Positions 24,059 through 34,987 of a stretch of DNA of 64,000 nt are shown piece after piece. The notes below the pieces were generated by a model. It was not told where the DNA came from. It searched no databases and saw only the letters and a list, made by a program, of their open reading frames with translations. Made by a program: the position numbers and the translations under genes. Numbering within the stretch: position 1 is the first letter of the stretch; each line of letters begins with the position of its first letter. This DNA is from Rhynchopus euleeides (Eukaryota > Euglenozoa > Diplonemea > Diplonemida > Diplonemidae). The DNA is taken from positions 620,001-684,000 of the forward strand of contig OY723298.1 in assembly GCA_963210315.1 (NCBI GenBank). Direction: 5' to 3'.

Positions 24059-24486
24059 CTTGTGTGTGGTGTGTGGCTTGGTGAACTTCACGGGGTGTGG
24101 GGGTGTGTTGGATTGGGTTGCATTGTGTGGGGTTGAGTTGCTGTGGGTTGAGTCGACACTGGAACACATGCAACGCTATTCAGCAACAACAACAAGACAG
24201 TTGCCATGCTCTGCACGCTCTGGCATCTCTTTTCATCGTCTTGTTCTCCGTCTCATCTCCTCCCACGCCACCACCACCACAACGCGAGAGAACAAACCAC
24301 ACCCGGCGTGCAGTCACGCCACTGTGCCGCACTGCAAAGTGCAGGCAGCACAGCTTGAAAGGCAGCTTGTTCAGCGGAGACTGTCTCCGTCAACAGCAAA
24401 TCAGTCAAACAGCAACACAAACACAGACTCACTCACAACCAACCAACCAACACCTGCCCAGCAGGCTGCGGGTGCTGCTCTTGCTC

Positions 24487-24825
24487 TTACTTGGCGATGT
24501 ACAGGGTGCGGCCACGCTTCTTCAGGGCGTACAGGATGTGCTCCACACGCACCGTCTTCGCGGGCGCCTTCTCACGCACCTCCATCAGCGCGTGCGTGTC
24601 CTTCATCACCTGCTCCACGAAGGTGCGCAGGATGTTGCGCGCCTCGTCGTACACGCTGCTCGCCAGACGCTTGCACCCACCACGGCGCGCCAGACGACGG
24701 ATGCTGCCCTTCGTGATCCCACGCTGGTTGGCAGCAGACTTGGCACCCTTGCGCTTCGAGCTCGCCGTCTTCTTCTCCGTCTTCCCCTTCGCCGCCACGG
24801 ACTTCCCGGTAGACTTGGCAGGCAT
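24487..24825 (-). CDS. H4: Histone H4, cluster 2
   Basis: 112 residues, apparently identical to the other two H4 genes, with GSIRRLARRGG and a non-canonical Lys/Ser-rich N-tail. The upstream spacer lacks the ~330-bp insertion found in cluster 1 and runs directly into the H3-proximal GGGATGGGATGGG repeats. Confidence 0.96.
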   Translation of the reverse strand: MPAKSTGKSVAAKGKTEKKTASSKRKGAKSAANQRGITKGSIRRLARRGGCKRLASSVYDEARNILRTFVEQVMKDTHALMEVREKAPAKTVRVEHILYALKKRGRTLYIAK

Positions 24826-25209
24826 TGTTGGTGTGTTTGAGGGTGTGTTGTGTGTGTCTGAGGCAGTGTGGTGTGGTGTGTTGGGTGCATGTATGCTGTT
24901 CGTGTGGCAATACCAGGCTGGGGCAGTTGGCAGAGGGTTGCAAGTGTGTGGGGTGGTATGGGATGGGATGGGATGGGGTGGGGTGGGGTGCTGGTCGACC
25001 ATCTTGCAGTGCCACCAGAGCTGCAACCATCCCACTGCACAGCAAACAGTGCACACTGCACACAACACACACCGTCTGAAATGGCAGGCAGTTCCGCCCC
25101 TCATCGGCCTGCACACAGGGCACAGGCGTGAGGTTCCTCAGACCACAGGCAAGTCGTCAAACAACAAACAACAAACAACAACCAACAGACAACAGACACC
25201 ACGCACACC

Positions 25210-25653
25210 CTACAGGTCCCCGCGGATGCGAATGGTGTAGTGCAGGTCCTTCTGCACCAGCGTCTTCTTCTTGCGGTGCAGCTGCAGGATCACCGCACCC
25301 TCGAACACGCCGATCAGGTACTGCTCGCTCGCCTCCTGCATCGCCTCCAGGGCCGACGCACGGAAACGCAGGTCCTGCTTGTGCTTCTCCATCACCTCAC
25401 GCACGAGGCGCTGGAAGGGCGCCTTCTGGATCAGGAGCTGCGTCCCCTTCTGCAGCTGCTTGATCTCACGCAGTGCAACGGTGCCAGGGTGGTAACGCAT
25501 CGTGCGCTTCTCCGCCCCCTTCTTCGCACCCTTCACAGGCTTCTTCTTCCCGTCCGCGTCACGCCCAGACGGCCGGTAGTTCAGCTTCACGGGCGCCTTG
25601 CGCTTCTTCCCGTCTTTCCCCTGCGTCCCCTGCGACTTCTGCGACCGCGGCAT
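25210..25653 (-). CDS. H3: Histone H3, cluster 2
   Basis: 147 residues with LLIQKAPFQRLVREV and VQKDLHYTIRIRGD, identical to the other copies at the protein level. It is the 3'-most member in map order but, on the minus strand, the first of the cluster to be transcribed. Upstream DNA (25800-26140) resembles that of cluster 1. Confidence 0.97.
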   Translation of the reverse strand: MPRSQKSQGTQGKDGKKRKAPVKLNYRPSGRDADGKKKPVKGAKKGAEKRTMRYHPGTVALREIKQLQKGTQLLIQKAPFQRLVREVMEKHKQDLRFRASALEAMQEASEQYLIGVFEGAVILQLHRKKKTLVQKDLHYTIRIRGDL

Positions 25654-25721
25654 CTTCTCTGCTGTGTAGCTGTGTCCTGCCGAAACCTGCATGGGTGAAT
25701 GCTGTGTGTGCGTCACAACAC

Positions 25722-26891
25722 GAGTACGACGGCTAACCTCACATCCATCGCAGGGTATGCTGTGATAAGATTCACCTGCATCGTCGCAAGAGGCCAAGGA
25801 TCAAGAGACTGGAGTGGGGCTGCACTCAGCAACTCAACTGCGACGCACAACCCACGTTGCCCAGACTGCCCTGTTGTCACCTGACAGCTGACGGAAGACC
25901 CGCCCTGGGATGATGTACCACACGGTGTCTCCGCACTGTCACGTTCTCCCAACTGGGCCCATTCACGTGTGAGGTGGGATCGTGACCTCCGGAAGGAAGG
26001 GCTCGTTGTCCCCACTCACACATCAAGCCACACAGGCTCTGGACCACGTTCCTGCAGAGTGCAGCAATAGTCTTCGGAGATTTCTTGCGATCAGTCAGAC
26101 CTATTCTCCAGGACACAGAGGTGTGGCTTCAGAGTTGGAAACGCCGAAGCTCCACCCACCTCCTTGAAAGCAGTCTGTGATGCAAGGGAAGCCCGTTGAC
26201 GGGGAGTCTACTGGCCGTGAGATATCCCAACAACTGATTAATTCTTCAGGGGAGGGGTTTTTTTGCGCTAGCGGCCACTTTCCGGCAGAGTTCTGCGATT
26301 TACACACAAAAGTAGGAATTGGCCGCAACACACCTTTTTGGCCACTTCAGCGAAACCCCCTCCCTCTGTGCGATTTGTTCACACGACTAGTTTTCCGGTT
26401 GATCCTTCATGTCTATGGCAGATCAAGTCGTCGGTCAGCTGTCGTACATGTGGTGGTACTTGTTGGTGCTGGTATACCAGTGTCTTTTTTCGGAAATTGA
26501 TAGTCGCGGCCGTCGTGGCGTGTAGTTCCGCAAGTCGTGGGATTGGGAAGAATCGGGTCGACACCCCCTCGTAGCCATAGATAGGGCCTTCGCTCTGGAA
26601 TGCAGGTCGCTGAGAACCAATGTGATTACCTTCCGAGAACTGATTGAAAAGTAACACAGTTTGGCACACAGTGACAGAGAGCGAAGGCCGCCAATAGGTA
26701 GTGGTTGTTGACTGCGGTCAACAGCCGAAGACTCTTGCCTGCCTGAAATCCAGAAAGGATGATGGATCACAGGAGCGAAACCGGTGGTATTTGGCGTGCC
26801 ACAGCCCTTGCACGTCTTTCCTCCAACACAATGGTGTTGGTCAACAAAGAACAAAAGGGTGACAGCCTTTCTAGAGATATGCGGCACACAC
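25722..26891. other. Intergenic DNA upstream of cluster 2
   Basis: No gene is supported. About 25800-26140 repeats the H3-upstream segment of cluster 1 (12390-12750). The remainder holds only short unconvincing frames. Confidence 0.5.
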
Positions 26892-28608
26892 TCACTCGAC
26901 CAATCGCTTGGACTGGCAGGGCTGGGTACAGCCCTGCCACTCGAGGTGCACTGCCAGTGGTGTGTTGCTACCCAACCTGTGAATGCGGGCCTCGACAGTC
27001 GCCGTATCCTTGCCTGCACGATGCAGCACTGTCTCCATCGCGTCGCCTCGCAGATATGCATCAACGGACTCATTGTAACGCTGCACGCCCCCAAGCCACC
27101 GACCCAGCTCGTACAACCACTCCTCGGATGGATTCTTCACTTGGTCGGCAGCTGTCGCTTCGTATACCTTGTGGAGGATCGTCTGCTTCGCAGTGCAGGG
27201 GACGTCCGTCAGAACATCACAACACACAGCGGAAACATTCAACATGCGCACATAACGCGGCAGGAGCCGCAGCGCAACCATCTGCTCTGCGTCGCGCTGC
27301 AGCTGGGCGTTGCACACCACTGGCACCTGGAAGGCACGTGCCGCACGCTCCATCGCAGTTGCCACCACAGGCAGCACCCCCAGCAGCGTGAAGTGCCGCA
27401 TCTCTGTGCACCCCATGTCGCCGTGCAATACGGCTGCCGAGGCCGCACCGATGATCACCTCGGCGTTGCCGTCGAACGCAGGTCGCGGGCAGAGGTGGCG
27501 GCTGCGACGGGGTGAGTGGCACAATCGTCTCGTGTTGAAGCCTGCCAGGAGGTCTCCGACAAACTGGTCCACAAGCCCGCGGTTCCTGTGCACGATGCAG
27601 AGGGCTGCTTCCAGCGTTTCCGAGAAGGTGATCACGAAGGTGCGGGGGTGTCGTTCAAACAGTGCAGGGTGCGGCAGAAGTTGAGCACAACCATGGACGC
27701 ATGCCCGTTCTTCAGATGGCCCAGCACGCGCTGTGTCACACAGAGTGGGCGATTCCCCTCGTCGAGAGGGCGTGCCTCTGAGCAGGGCACGCGTGAAGAA
27801 ACAGTGGCTACTGTCGCGTCCTCACTGTTGGCATTATTGCTGTGCGGGAGGCACGACCGCGGCAGGTAGGGGCGGCACATCCGTAGGTTCTCTCCGAGGC
27901 GCAGCAGCACGGCATGCATTGTGGGGGGCATGTCATCCTGTGCGCCCCACAGGATACAGTCAACCATGTCCACATCGTAGCCTGCCAGGAGTTCCGCAAC
28001 CATCCCGACAGTGTCGATGGTGCGCGTCATAGACGCCTGCTCCTCCTCCACCTGCCGTGCGAACCCGCGCGTGACTGCGAAGTCTTTGAGGAGGATCCAC
28101 ACAGAGACGACAATAATCCACAGCGATCGATACAACGGCTCTGCACAGGGCGGCGTGGTACAGTCGCGTGGTACAGCTCGTGGTGCCGCAACCGCGCACC
28201 ACGTGCCGGGAAGGTCGAAGAGGCCGAAACGGAAGCAGGATTCCATCATGGCGAGGGAGAACCACAACACACCGCCTCCCAATGCACAGCGCCGCTCGGT
28301 TCCCCAGACGAATCAGCACCAGGTCGGTGACCAGCACAAACCCTGCCCAGAAGCTGTCTTGACGTCGGATGCGCGAGCTCAAGTCTGATCCCGCTATGGC
28401 AAGGCAGAGCCAGAAGATGCAGACGAAGAGAGCGGGCTTGGGCATATCTTTTATCAGGATCACCGGCAACACAGCCAGGCCCACAAGCGTCATCCCGCTG
28501 AGGTGGACGATACCGGCAAGAGTCGCAGAGACACCACCAGACCAGCTGAAGTGAAGAGAGCCACAACAGCCAGGGACGAGCACCAGAGGAGCACCAAGTG
28601 GTGGGTAC
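26892..28608 (-). pseudogene. Decayed paralogue of the six-TM cyclase
   Basis: The 5' part reads as membrane segments (VLVTDLVLIRLGN) and switches frame near 28285 to MESCFRFGLFDLPGTW and DFAVTRGFARQVEEEQ. These match DFAATRGFAESAANEQ and the GYDVD and PYLP linker of the gene at 14720-16826. A second frame change near 27650 is needed to reach a cyclase-like domain (LVDQFVGDLLAGFN, then HGDMGCTEMRHFTLLG) and a C-terminal EEWLYELGRWL helix. The first metal-binding Asp is not visible. The N-terminal ~25 residues expected from the paralogue are missing at the edge of the transposon nest. With two frameshifts and a truncated 5' end it is most likely a pseudogene. Confidence 0.75.
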
Positions 28609-28684
28609 GGTCGAACCAGTGTTGTTAGAAACCGAGTTTTAAACATTTTAAACGTTTTAAAGTTTAAAACGCCGTTTTAAATTA

Positions 28685-29029
28685 CCGTATACGTAAATAT
28701 TATGGAACGTAAATATTATGGAACGGGCCCATTTTTGGCCGGTCCGTTCCATAATATTTACGTTCCAAAATATTTACAGGGCCAGTTCGGGACTCGGTGG
28801 TGAGGACGGCTTGCGTCAGGAATCGCGCGAAAAGTGCACGAGTAGGTCCCGTCAGGGACTCTGTACGCCGTCCGATCACCTGGTCCAAGTCCCCGAGTCG
28901 CAGAAAGCCCTGTAAATATTATGGAACGAAAAAAATCTGGAACGCCAACCCACCAGCGTTCCAAAATATTTACGTTCTATAATATTTACGTTCCATAATA
29001 TTTACGTTCCAAAATATTTACGTATACGG
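28685..29029. mobile_element. MITE D (345 bp) inserted in element E, TA target
   Basis: Ends CCGTATACGTAAATATT and its inverse, flanked by TA at 28683-28684 and 29030-29031. Inside each end the unit CGTAAATATTATGGAA is repeated several times. Non-coding. Confidence 0.88.
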
Positions 29030-29494
29030 TATTTAAAACGGGGTTTAAAACGGCAAAAACCCCTGCAAAATATAGGGGGAGACTTTTCGATTTTTTTTTC
29101 TGGAACCCAAAATTGATCGTTTTGGGCCATCTGAGGCCATCTTCGGCAAAAAAATCCAATTTTGAGGCTCCCTGGGGGTCCCAAATGGGTGAACAAATTC
29201 CCTGTGTGAAATAGCCTATTGCAGGCCTTTTGAGCATGATCAGGCAAACACAGCTGTGTGGCAGGGCTTTCTGCGAAAATTCGCCTCCTGGTGAAGTGGG
29301 CTACTTTTCACCCTCCATTCACCCTGGCCTCAACCCGTTCCTCTGCTCACCCTGACGCAAGCTCATGCCCTCATCGTTGACAATCACCCAGAAAAGATTC
29401 AGGATGGTACAGTACAGACTCGGGTGCACGAACGATCCAACGGTGGTGCCTGTTTGACTTGCTGGTGTATGGTTGATCATTGCTTGTTACGTAC

Positions 29495-30191
29495 ATGTCG
29501 CTTTCTCAGCGCCCCCGCCTTCACCGAAACCCGATGCCCAACACGAGCGGTGTGGCGCCCGTGGTACTGACCCCTTCGGACCTTAACTCCAGCGGTAGCC
29601 GCCGGCTTTCTTCAAAGAAACTCATCGATGACGTCCCCCCAGAGTGCAGGTTCCTGCTGCCTACCCACGATCATTAGGGTGCCGAGAGAATGGCTAGGTG
29701 ATCAATAATTGTCCCAAACACTAGCTTGGCAACAGCCAGAGCAACCCCAGGTGGGGCGCAGCCGAGTGCTGCAACCATCGTTCTGACAGCAACAACATCA
29801 CCTGGCTGTCTTGTTGAACACAGCCGTGATGAAGCTGGCTGCACTTCCTGTTTGGAGTTCATCGGGATCCGTTCTGCAAAAGTGAAAGTTGGAGGCAAAG
29901 AATACATGACGAGGATGGTTACGCCTTTTGTAGGCTTCTCTCGATCAGAGAAGTCGGGCGTCCATAGGAGAGTAAAGGGAATACAGATATGCTCCTCTCA
30001 AAGAGGGGCAGGCCAAAGGTAGGCTCCAGGTGGCAACTGGAACTGTGCAACTTTTCCAGAAGGTGCTTCCAGGACTGTCGAAGGAGCTGGTGGAGTTCGC
30101 TGGGTCCATTGCCATCCCCATCATGGTGATCCGGCCTTCAACCTGCGACTTTGTATCATGGATTCAGCTCAAAAGGGTGCACATCGAGTGA
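29495..30191 (+). pseudogene. Decayed coding traces in the core of element E
   Basis: Plus-strand frames with protein-like composition lie in series but are separated by stops and frame changes: MSLSQRPRLHRNPMPNTSG... to 29677, FLFGVHRDPFCKSESW near 29845-29960, and REYRYAPLKEGQAKG...FAGSIAIPIMVIRP at 29976-30191. They may be remnants of the protein that element E once encoded. I do not recognise the family. Confidence 0.35.
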
Positions 30192-30502
30192 TGCAAGATG
30201 AAGATTCGACACTCCAGAAATATGCTGATGTCAAACTGCATTATTCCTGAGAACAACGGAGGGGGTGTGCCAACTGATGCCGGTGCGATTGATGCAACCC
30301 TCACCACAACGTCAGTGCCACCTATTTTCCACCAATAATGTGTCCGCTGTGACAGGAATGCAGGAATAATCACCCAGAATATGAGCTGGGGGGCCTCAGG
30401 GGGCATGGAAAAAAATTTTTGGCCGAAAAAATTTTTTTTTGGTGTGAAAACACCACAGAAACGCCCTGTTTTAACCCCCGTTTTAAACTCCGTTTTAAAT
30501 TA

Positions 30503-32243
30503 CAGGGGGGGGTCGAATAAACGTACTTAGTTGAATAGTAGTACTTAGCCGAATAGTTGGTGCCCCTGACGACCCCATATTGCGTAGTTTGTGCGTAGTG
30601 AAAAGGGGGGGGGGGGTCTCATTTTTTGATTTACTCAGCCATTCTCTGTCTCTATGCCGGGACCCCAAACTCAAGGAGTTCTTGCTGTTCCGGGGTCAGT
30701 GAGGGTGCAGGCGCTTCAGGTGCTGCAGGTGCTGCAGGTTCTTCAGGTGCTGCAGCGCTGGCAGCCTTCGGTGCGGGTTTCGACGCAGTCTTTGCAGGTC
30801 TCTTTGGGGGTGCCCTTTGGCGCGGTGTCTGCTTCAGCTCGTCGGGTGGAAGCATCAACGCATCATTAAGCGGTGCCTGCTTCAGCTCCTCCGGGTGGAA
30901 GCGTCAACGCATCATTAAGGAAGAAGGAAGCACAGTTGCTACGCTTTTTTGCAGCTGCAGGAAACGACACCATACCCAACAACAATCCCCAGACCGTCGA
31001 GGGAGAGTGGGCGCCTGGATCCCGTGACACAGATCTCTAGTGCCGTTGTGATCCCCTCGGATAACGTCTCCTGGACGTTGTCAGCGGAGGTTGCCTGTGT
31101 GGCGGTGACCTCCGTATACCCCGCGGGATCCAGTGCCAGTAGCGCCTTCTTCAGCTTTTCGTCGACCCCTCGGCCGACGCTCTCCTTGATGTCAAGGGCC
31201 ACCTTCAGGGTGGCACCTCGCATCGCCCTGAAGGCTGTGATCGTATCATCATTCACAATCTCGAGGGTGTTCTACGCGGCTCCTGGAACTCACTTCCTTC
31301 TCAGGTGTTTCTGGGCATGGGGCAACCTTGCCCAGGTGTTTCTGGAGTCCCGCCCCACATGTCGTGCGTTCTTTCGTACGGTGTATAGTGAGTTCTGGCA
31401 ATAATTTTTTGCTCGGTCAGCGCAGTGCCTCCAGTCCTGTCTCAGTAGCCACACAGAAAGGGGGACCAAAAAAAACTGGGGGGGGACCAAAAAGCGAGAC
31501 CCCCCCCCCCAGATTGCGTAGTTTGTGCGTAGTGAAAAAGGGGTAAATCAGGGGCACCAATAGTAGTACTTATTTTTTTGGGGCTCTGGGGCACGTTGGG
31601 CCGTTGAATACAAGTACTTACTTTGTACACCCGTTTTTTTGGGAAATATCTCGTTTTTTTGAGATTTTCTTTTTGGAGGACCGCCTGCCAGTGGAGGGGG
31701 CACACAAATCCGCAAACTTTGGGGCAAGGAATGGGGACAAGGTCTATTGGTGCCACTTCGGGGAACCAGGGTGCACGGGCCCCGTAAACCCGCAAGCTCA
31801 TGCGGTCCAGAGGCATCAGAACCACTGCTGAAGCCCGCCGCGCATTCCCTTCCCCACCACCACCGCCCCAGACAAAGCTCACCGTAGACCTGTGACATCC
31901 ACCAACAGGGCCAATATCTTCGGCTGGTGTCGATATAATGACGACGTCGGATGCTTTCATCTGCTCACGGAATGCCTCAAGAGGATGGGCCACAGCCAGG
32001 CGCTCCCCGGCCTTCCTTCAACGAAGTGATCCGGGCCAGGGCACGCAGCAGTGACCAGCGCGCCCCTGGTGGACCAAATAGCCCCGCAGAGCCCCTGCAA
32101 CAGCGTTTTTAGGAAAAGTTGAATAGACGTACTACGTACGTCTATTCGCTCGCAAAGTATTTTATACTATTTTGGCGAGGTCGATTTAGGCCCGCCCGTT
32201 CGCCGAATAGTAGTACTTAGTACGTTTATTTGACCCCCCCCTG
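30503..32243. mobile_element. Non-autonomous pogo-like element A (1.74 kb)
   Basis: Ends CAGGGGGGGTCGAATAAAC (left) and the inverse of CAGGGGGGGGTCAAATAAAC (right), flanked by TA at 30501-30502 and 32244-32245. TIRs and subterminal TTAGTACTACTATTCG motifs match those of the autonomous element B. About 600 bp of its right half (31560-32160) is related, in inverse, to the 3' flank of element B's transposase (34320-34930). The left half holds unrelated sequence with two small minus-strand frames, and an internal repeat ATTGCGTAGTTTGTGCGTAG occurs near 30580 and 31514. Confidence 0.85.
30652..31256 (-). other. Two small frames inside element A
   Basis: 31256 to 30939 encodes 105 residues of mixed alpha-helical look (MNDDTITAFRAMRGATLK...). 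30858 to 30652 encodes a 68-residue Lys/Pro/Ala-rich tail. Between them a ~50-bp unit encoding LPP(E/D)ELKQ(A/T)P is tandemly duplicated but with a one-base shift between copies. No family is recognised; this could be a captured host fragment or a decayed accessory gene. Confidence 0.3.
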
Positions 32244-32739
32244 TAATTTAAAACGCGTTTTAATTTAAAACATTTAAAACATTTACAGGGGGGGGTCAAA
32301 TAAACGTACTTAGTACTACTATTCGGCGAACGCGCGGGCCTAAATCGACCTCGCCAGAAAATTAATAAATAGTTTGCGAGCGAATAGACGTACTAAGTAC
32401 GTCTATTCAACTTTTCCTAAAAACGCTGTTTGCAGGGGCTCTGCGGGGCTGTTTGGTCCACCAGGGGCGCGCTGGTCACTGCTGTCGTCCGTCTCTCACT
32501 TCTTCTGCCTTCCGGTCGAGTATCCGCTCTGTTCTCGTCCTACCACTCGCCCCTCATTTGGTTTCGTACCGTTTTGATTTGTATTGCCCCCCCCCCCCCC
32601 CTGGTTGACATTCTTGTTGAGTTAGTGAAAGCATACACAGTTCATCAGAGCTGTCAGCTTCACTGTCGGTGGTTGGTTGGTGCGTTGATGCTTAAAAAAA
32701 AGATGTGAAAAAGACAAGCCACAACCAGCACGCCCCAAC

Positions 32740-34227
32740 TTACTTCTTCTTCAAGTTCTTGGGCTTGCTGGGGCAAGTCTGCATGTTGTGCCCAGGCTTC
32801 CTACACCCTTTGCAGAGCCTGCGGTGTTTGTTGGGAGTCTGGGTGGTCGGGGACGCTGCGCGCTTCTTTTCGGAGGACTGGGAGGACTGGGAAGGCTGTG
32901 TCTGTGTGAGAGAGTTCACACGAACCGGCTTCGCCCATGCCAAGATGCTTGTCTGTTGGGTTGGCTGAGACACAACTTTCTTTTGGGTGGACTGCTTCTC
33001 TGTGCTCTCTTTTGCCTTCCCGTCCAACCCAGGTTCAAGGTCCGCACCACCAGCCTCAGGGGATGTTTCTGTGCTTGGTGCGAAGGTGAGGTCCGGACAA
33101 AGGGAGCTCTTCACGAACCCGTCCTCCTCACCCGACACCTTCAGCACGTACCCCATATCCCGCAAGCGCTGGGCTACCACCTCCCCCCTCACACTTTCCA
33201 CCGACTTTCCCCAAACAGCTCCAACAGAGGTGCACATGGCCTCGCGGTACCACCTCTCTGTGAAGCGACAATCCTGGCGAAAACCTTCGGCTGTTGATTT
33301 CTTTATCTCGAGACGGGCTTTGTCCTTGAGCCCTTCCAGGTGAGTGTGGAAGGCAGCCTTGAATGGTGCAAATGCATGCACATCAAGGTACTGCACTGTT
33401 CCTGTCAACCCACCTGGAATGACCGCTGACTTCGCCCCCGTCTTCCTGTGCAAGTACGCAACATTTTTTGGTGCAATGTGTGTTGTCGCCGAGTCATAAA
33501 TGACAAGCACGTTTTTGTTTTTGCAAATGGGGGCCAAGACGCTGTCAATCCACCACCGCCACTCGGCTTCTTTGACCCAGCCGGTTTTCTGGAAAGTACA
33601 GTTAACCCCCGAGTCTTTGTGAATCTGATGCTCCTCCTTCTTTATCCTCTCGCCCGCACCTTTAAAAACGATCGACTGCTTTGTCGCAAGAATGGTCCTG
33701 TCTTTCACACTGAACGTGACAGCACCAATCAACGTGGCAAATCTATTTTTTCCAGCATCGGTATCGACCACGATGTTGGTGTCAGTGGTGTAGCACAACA
33801 GTTTGTCCCTGCGGGTAGAGCTCTTGTACAAGGCAGACTCATCCACATTCACAACCAGGTCAAAAGTACCAAAGGGGTTGTGCAGCAGCTCGGACCCGAT
33901 GGAGAGGCGTCTGATGGTGGACCAGAAGCTGTGCAACTGGACCCGGGCTTTTTCAAGAGAAAGCTTGGCAATGCGCGAAGTACGAAATTGAAACTTGTTT
34001 CTCCTGGCCCAACCGTCGATCCACTCCACCGAAGCCTGGAAGCCTTTCGGGAAGGGAACAAAGGACATGGCAACCTCCTTGATTTTGCGGCGCGTCGTTG
34101 GCAAGTCGTTCTTCCGCCGTTCTCCCACTTCTTTAAGCACGTGGGCCTCCACCTCAGGAAAGAAACACGACCTCCCCCTCCCCGCCTTTCTTTTGGCATG
34201 TGTTTTTCCGCAGCTGGTCCTCGAAGG
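32740..34227 (-). CDS. Pogo/Tigger-type DDE transposase with C-terminal zinc knuckle
   Basis: The frame is open from 34227. The N-terminal part (THAKRKAGRGRSCFFPEVEA, then LPTTRRKIKEVAMSF and GWARRNKFQFRTS) fits the CENP-B-type helix-turn-helix region. All three acidic catalytic positions are visible: NVDES, then VIYDSATTH, then VQYLDVHAFAPFK (the LDxxxxAxFK motif of pogo). Near the C-terminus CKGCRKPGHNMQTC is a CCHC zinc knuckle, an uncommon addition in this family, preceded by a Ser/Gln/Thr-rich stretch. No ATG lies between the upstream TAG (34228-34230) and the HTH; a GTG at 34152 begins the shorter frame. The message may therefore be spliced at its 5' end. No internal stop or frameshift is seen. 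Confidence 0.9.
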   Translation of the reverse strand, partial: PSRTSCGKTHAKRKAGRGRSCFFPEVEAHVLKEVGERRKNDLPTTRRKIKEVAMSFVPFPKGFQASVEWIDGWARRNKFQFRTSRIAKLSLEKARVQLHSFWSTIRRLSIGSELLHNPFGTFDLVVNVDESALYKSSTRRDKLLCYTTDTNIVVDTDAGKNRFATLIGAVTFSVKDRTILATKQSIVFKGAGERIKKEEHQIHKDSGVNCTFQKTGWVKEAEWRWWIDSVLAPICKNKNVLVIYDSATTHIAPKNVAYLHRKTGAKSAVIPGGLTGTVQYLDVHAFAPFKAAFHTHLEGLKDKARLEIKKSTAEGFRQDCRFTERWYREAMCTSVGAVWGKSVESVRGEVVAQRLRDMGYVLKVSGEEDGFVKSSLCPDLTFAPSTETSPEAGGADLEPGLDGKAKESTEKQSTQKKVVSQPTQQTSILAWAKPVRVNSLTQTQPSQSSQSSEKKRAASPTTQTPNKHRRLCKGCRKPGHNMQTCPSKPKNLKKK

Positions 34228-34631
34228 CTACATCTATGGTGAGGTGTGTCTGGGGCCATCCGTCCACATCTTCTCGTTGGTGGTAGGGACTGCGGACGCC
34301 GTAGATGAGGAGTCGTTTAATGCGCGCCGCTCTTCAGCAGTGATTTTGACGCCTCTGGACCCCAGGAGTTTGCGGGTTTCCGGTTTTGCGGTCTTCAGCA
34401 GTGGTTCTGATGCCTCTGGACCGCAGGAGTTTGCGGGTTCGCTGGTTTCCCGTCCGTATGTGTCTGAGGGGGGATGCCCCGATTCCCTTCGTCACGACAT
34501 ATCTTTGAGCGTAGGTCACTTCCCCCCTCTACGGACCCCGTGCACCCTGGTTCCCCTAAGTGGCACCAATAGACCCCGTTGTCCCCATTCCTTGCCCCAA
34601 AGTTTGCAGATTTGTGTGTCTCCAAAAAGAA

Positions 34632-34797
34632 AGAGTCCGGGTTTTGTTTGTGCGCACGAGCGGCAGTGTGTTGTGGCCCCTGTGAAGGGCGTTGCTGTGA
34701 TAAAAGTGGTTTTGTGTTGCTCACTCAAAACACACTGCGCGCGGGTACGCTCCCACTGACTCTTTCGCTGTGACAAGCAAGCTTGTTTGGGCAAAAA
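34632..34797. repeat. Dispersed ~165-bp repeat, copy inside element B
   Basis: Matches 50443-50607 over its whole length (shared GGCAGTGTGTTGTGGCCCCT and CCCACTGACTCTTTCGCTGT) and 43431-43464 over its first ~34 bp. It lies outside the transposase frame, between it and the right TIR. Confidence 0.85.
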
Positions 34798-34987
34798 TCT
34801 CAAAAAAAACGAAAAATTTCCCCAAAAAAAAGGGTGAAAAGTAAGTACTACTATTCAACGGCCCAACGTGCCCCAGAGCCCCAAAAAAATAAGTACTACT
34901 ATTCGGCTAAGTACTACTATTCAACTAAGTACGTTTATTTGACCCCCCCCTGTAACCCTTTAAGTCCCAAGGCGCAATATATTGCGC

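Larger units (their letters stand above)
22303..25721. repeat. Histone cluster 2, segmental duplicate of 36780-40198
   Basis: A 3419-bp block carrying H2A, H2B, H4 and H3 that recurs at a constant offset of 14477 bp, so no net indel has accumulated. All four predicted proteins and every spacer segment I compared are identical. Homology stops abruptly at both edges. The block starts 180 bp after the last TIR element of the upstream chain. Confidence 0.95.
32286..34952. mobile_element. Pogo-like transposon B (2.67 kb) with transposase
   Basis: Ends CAGGGGGGGGTCAAATAAAC and its inverse, flanked by TA (32284-32285 and 34953-34954). A TA target and CAG-starting ends are hallmarks of the pogo/Tigger branch of Tc1/mariner transposons. 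It carries one long minus-strand transposase frame. It inserted at the TA inside the left TTAA target duplication of piggyBac-like element C, which dates it after C. Confidence 0.93.

Noticed and set aside
22529-25653. Plus-strand ORFs of 100-250 codons across the histone clusters
   Set aside because: They recur identically opposite each histone gene and read as Leu/Arg/His-rich shadows of Lys/Ala/Glu-rich proteins.
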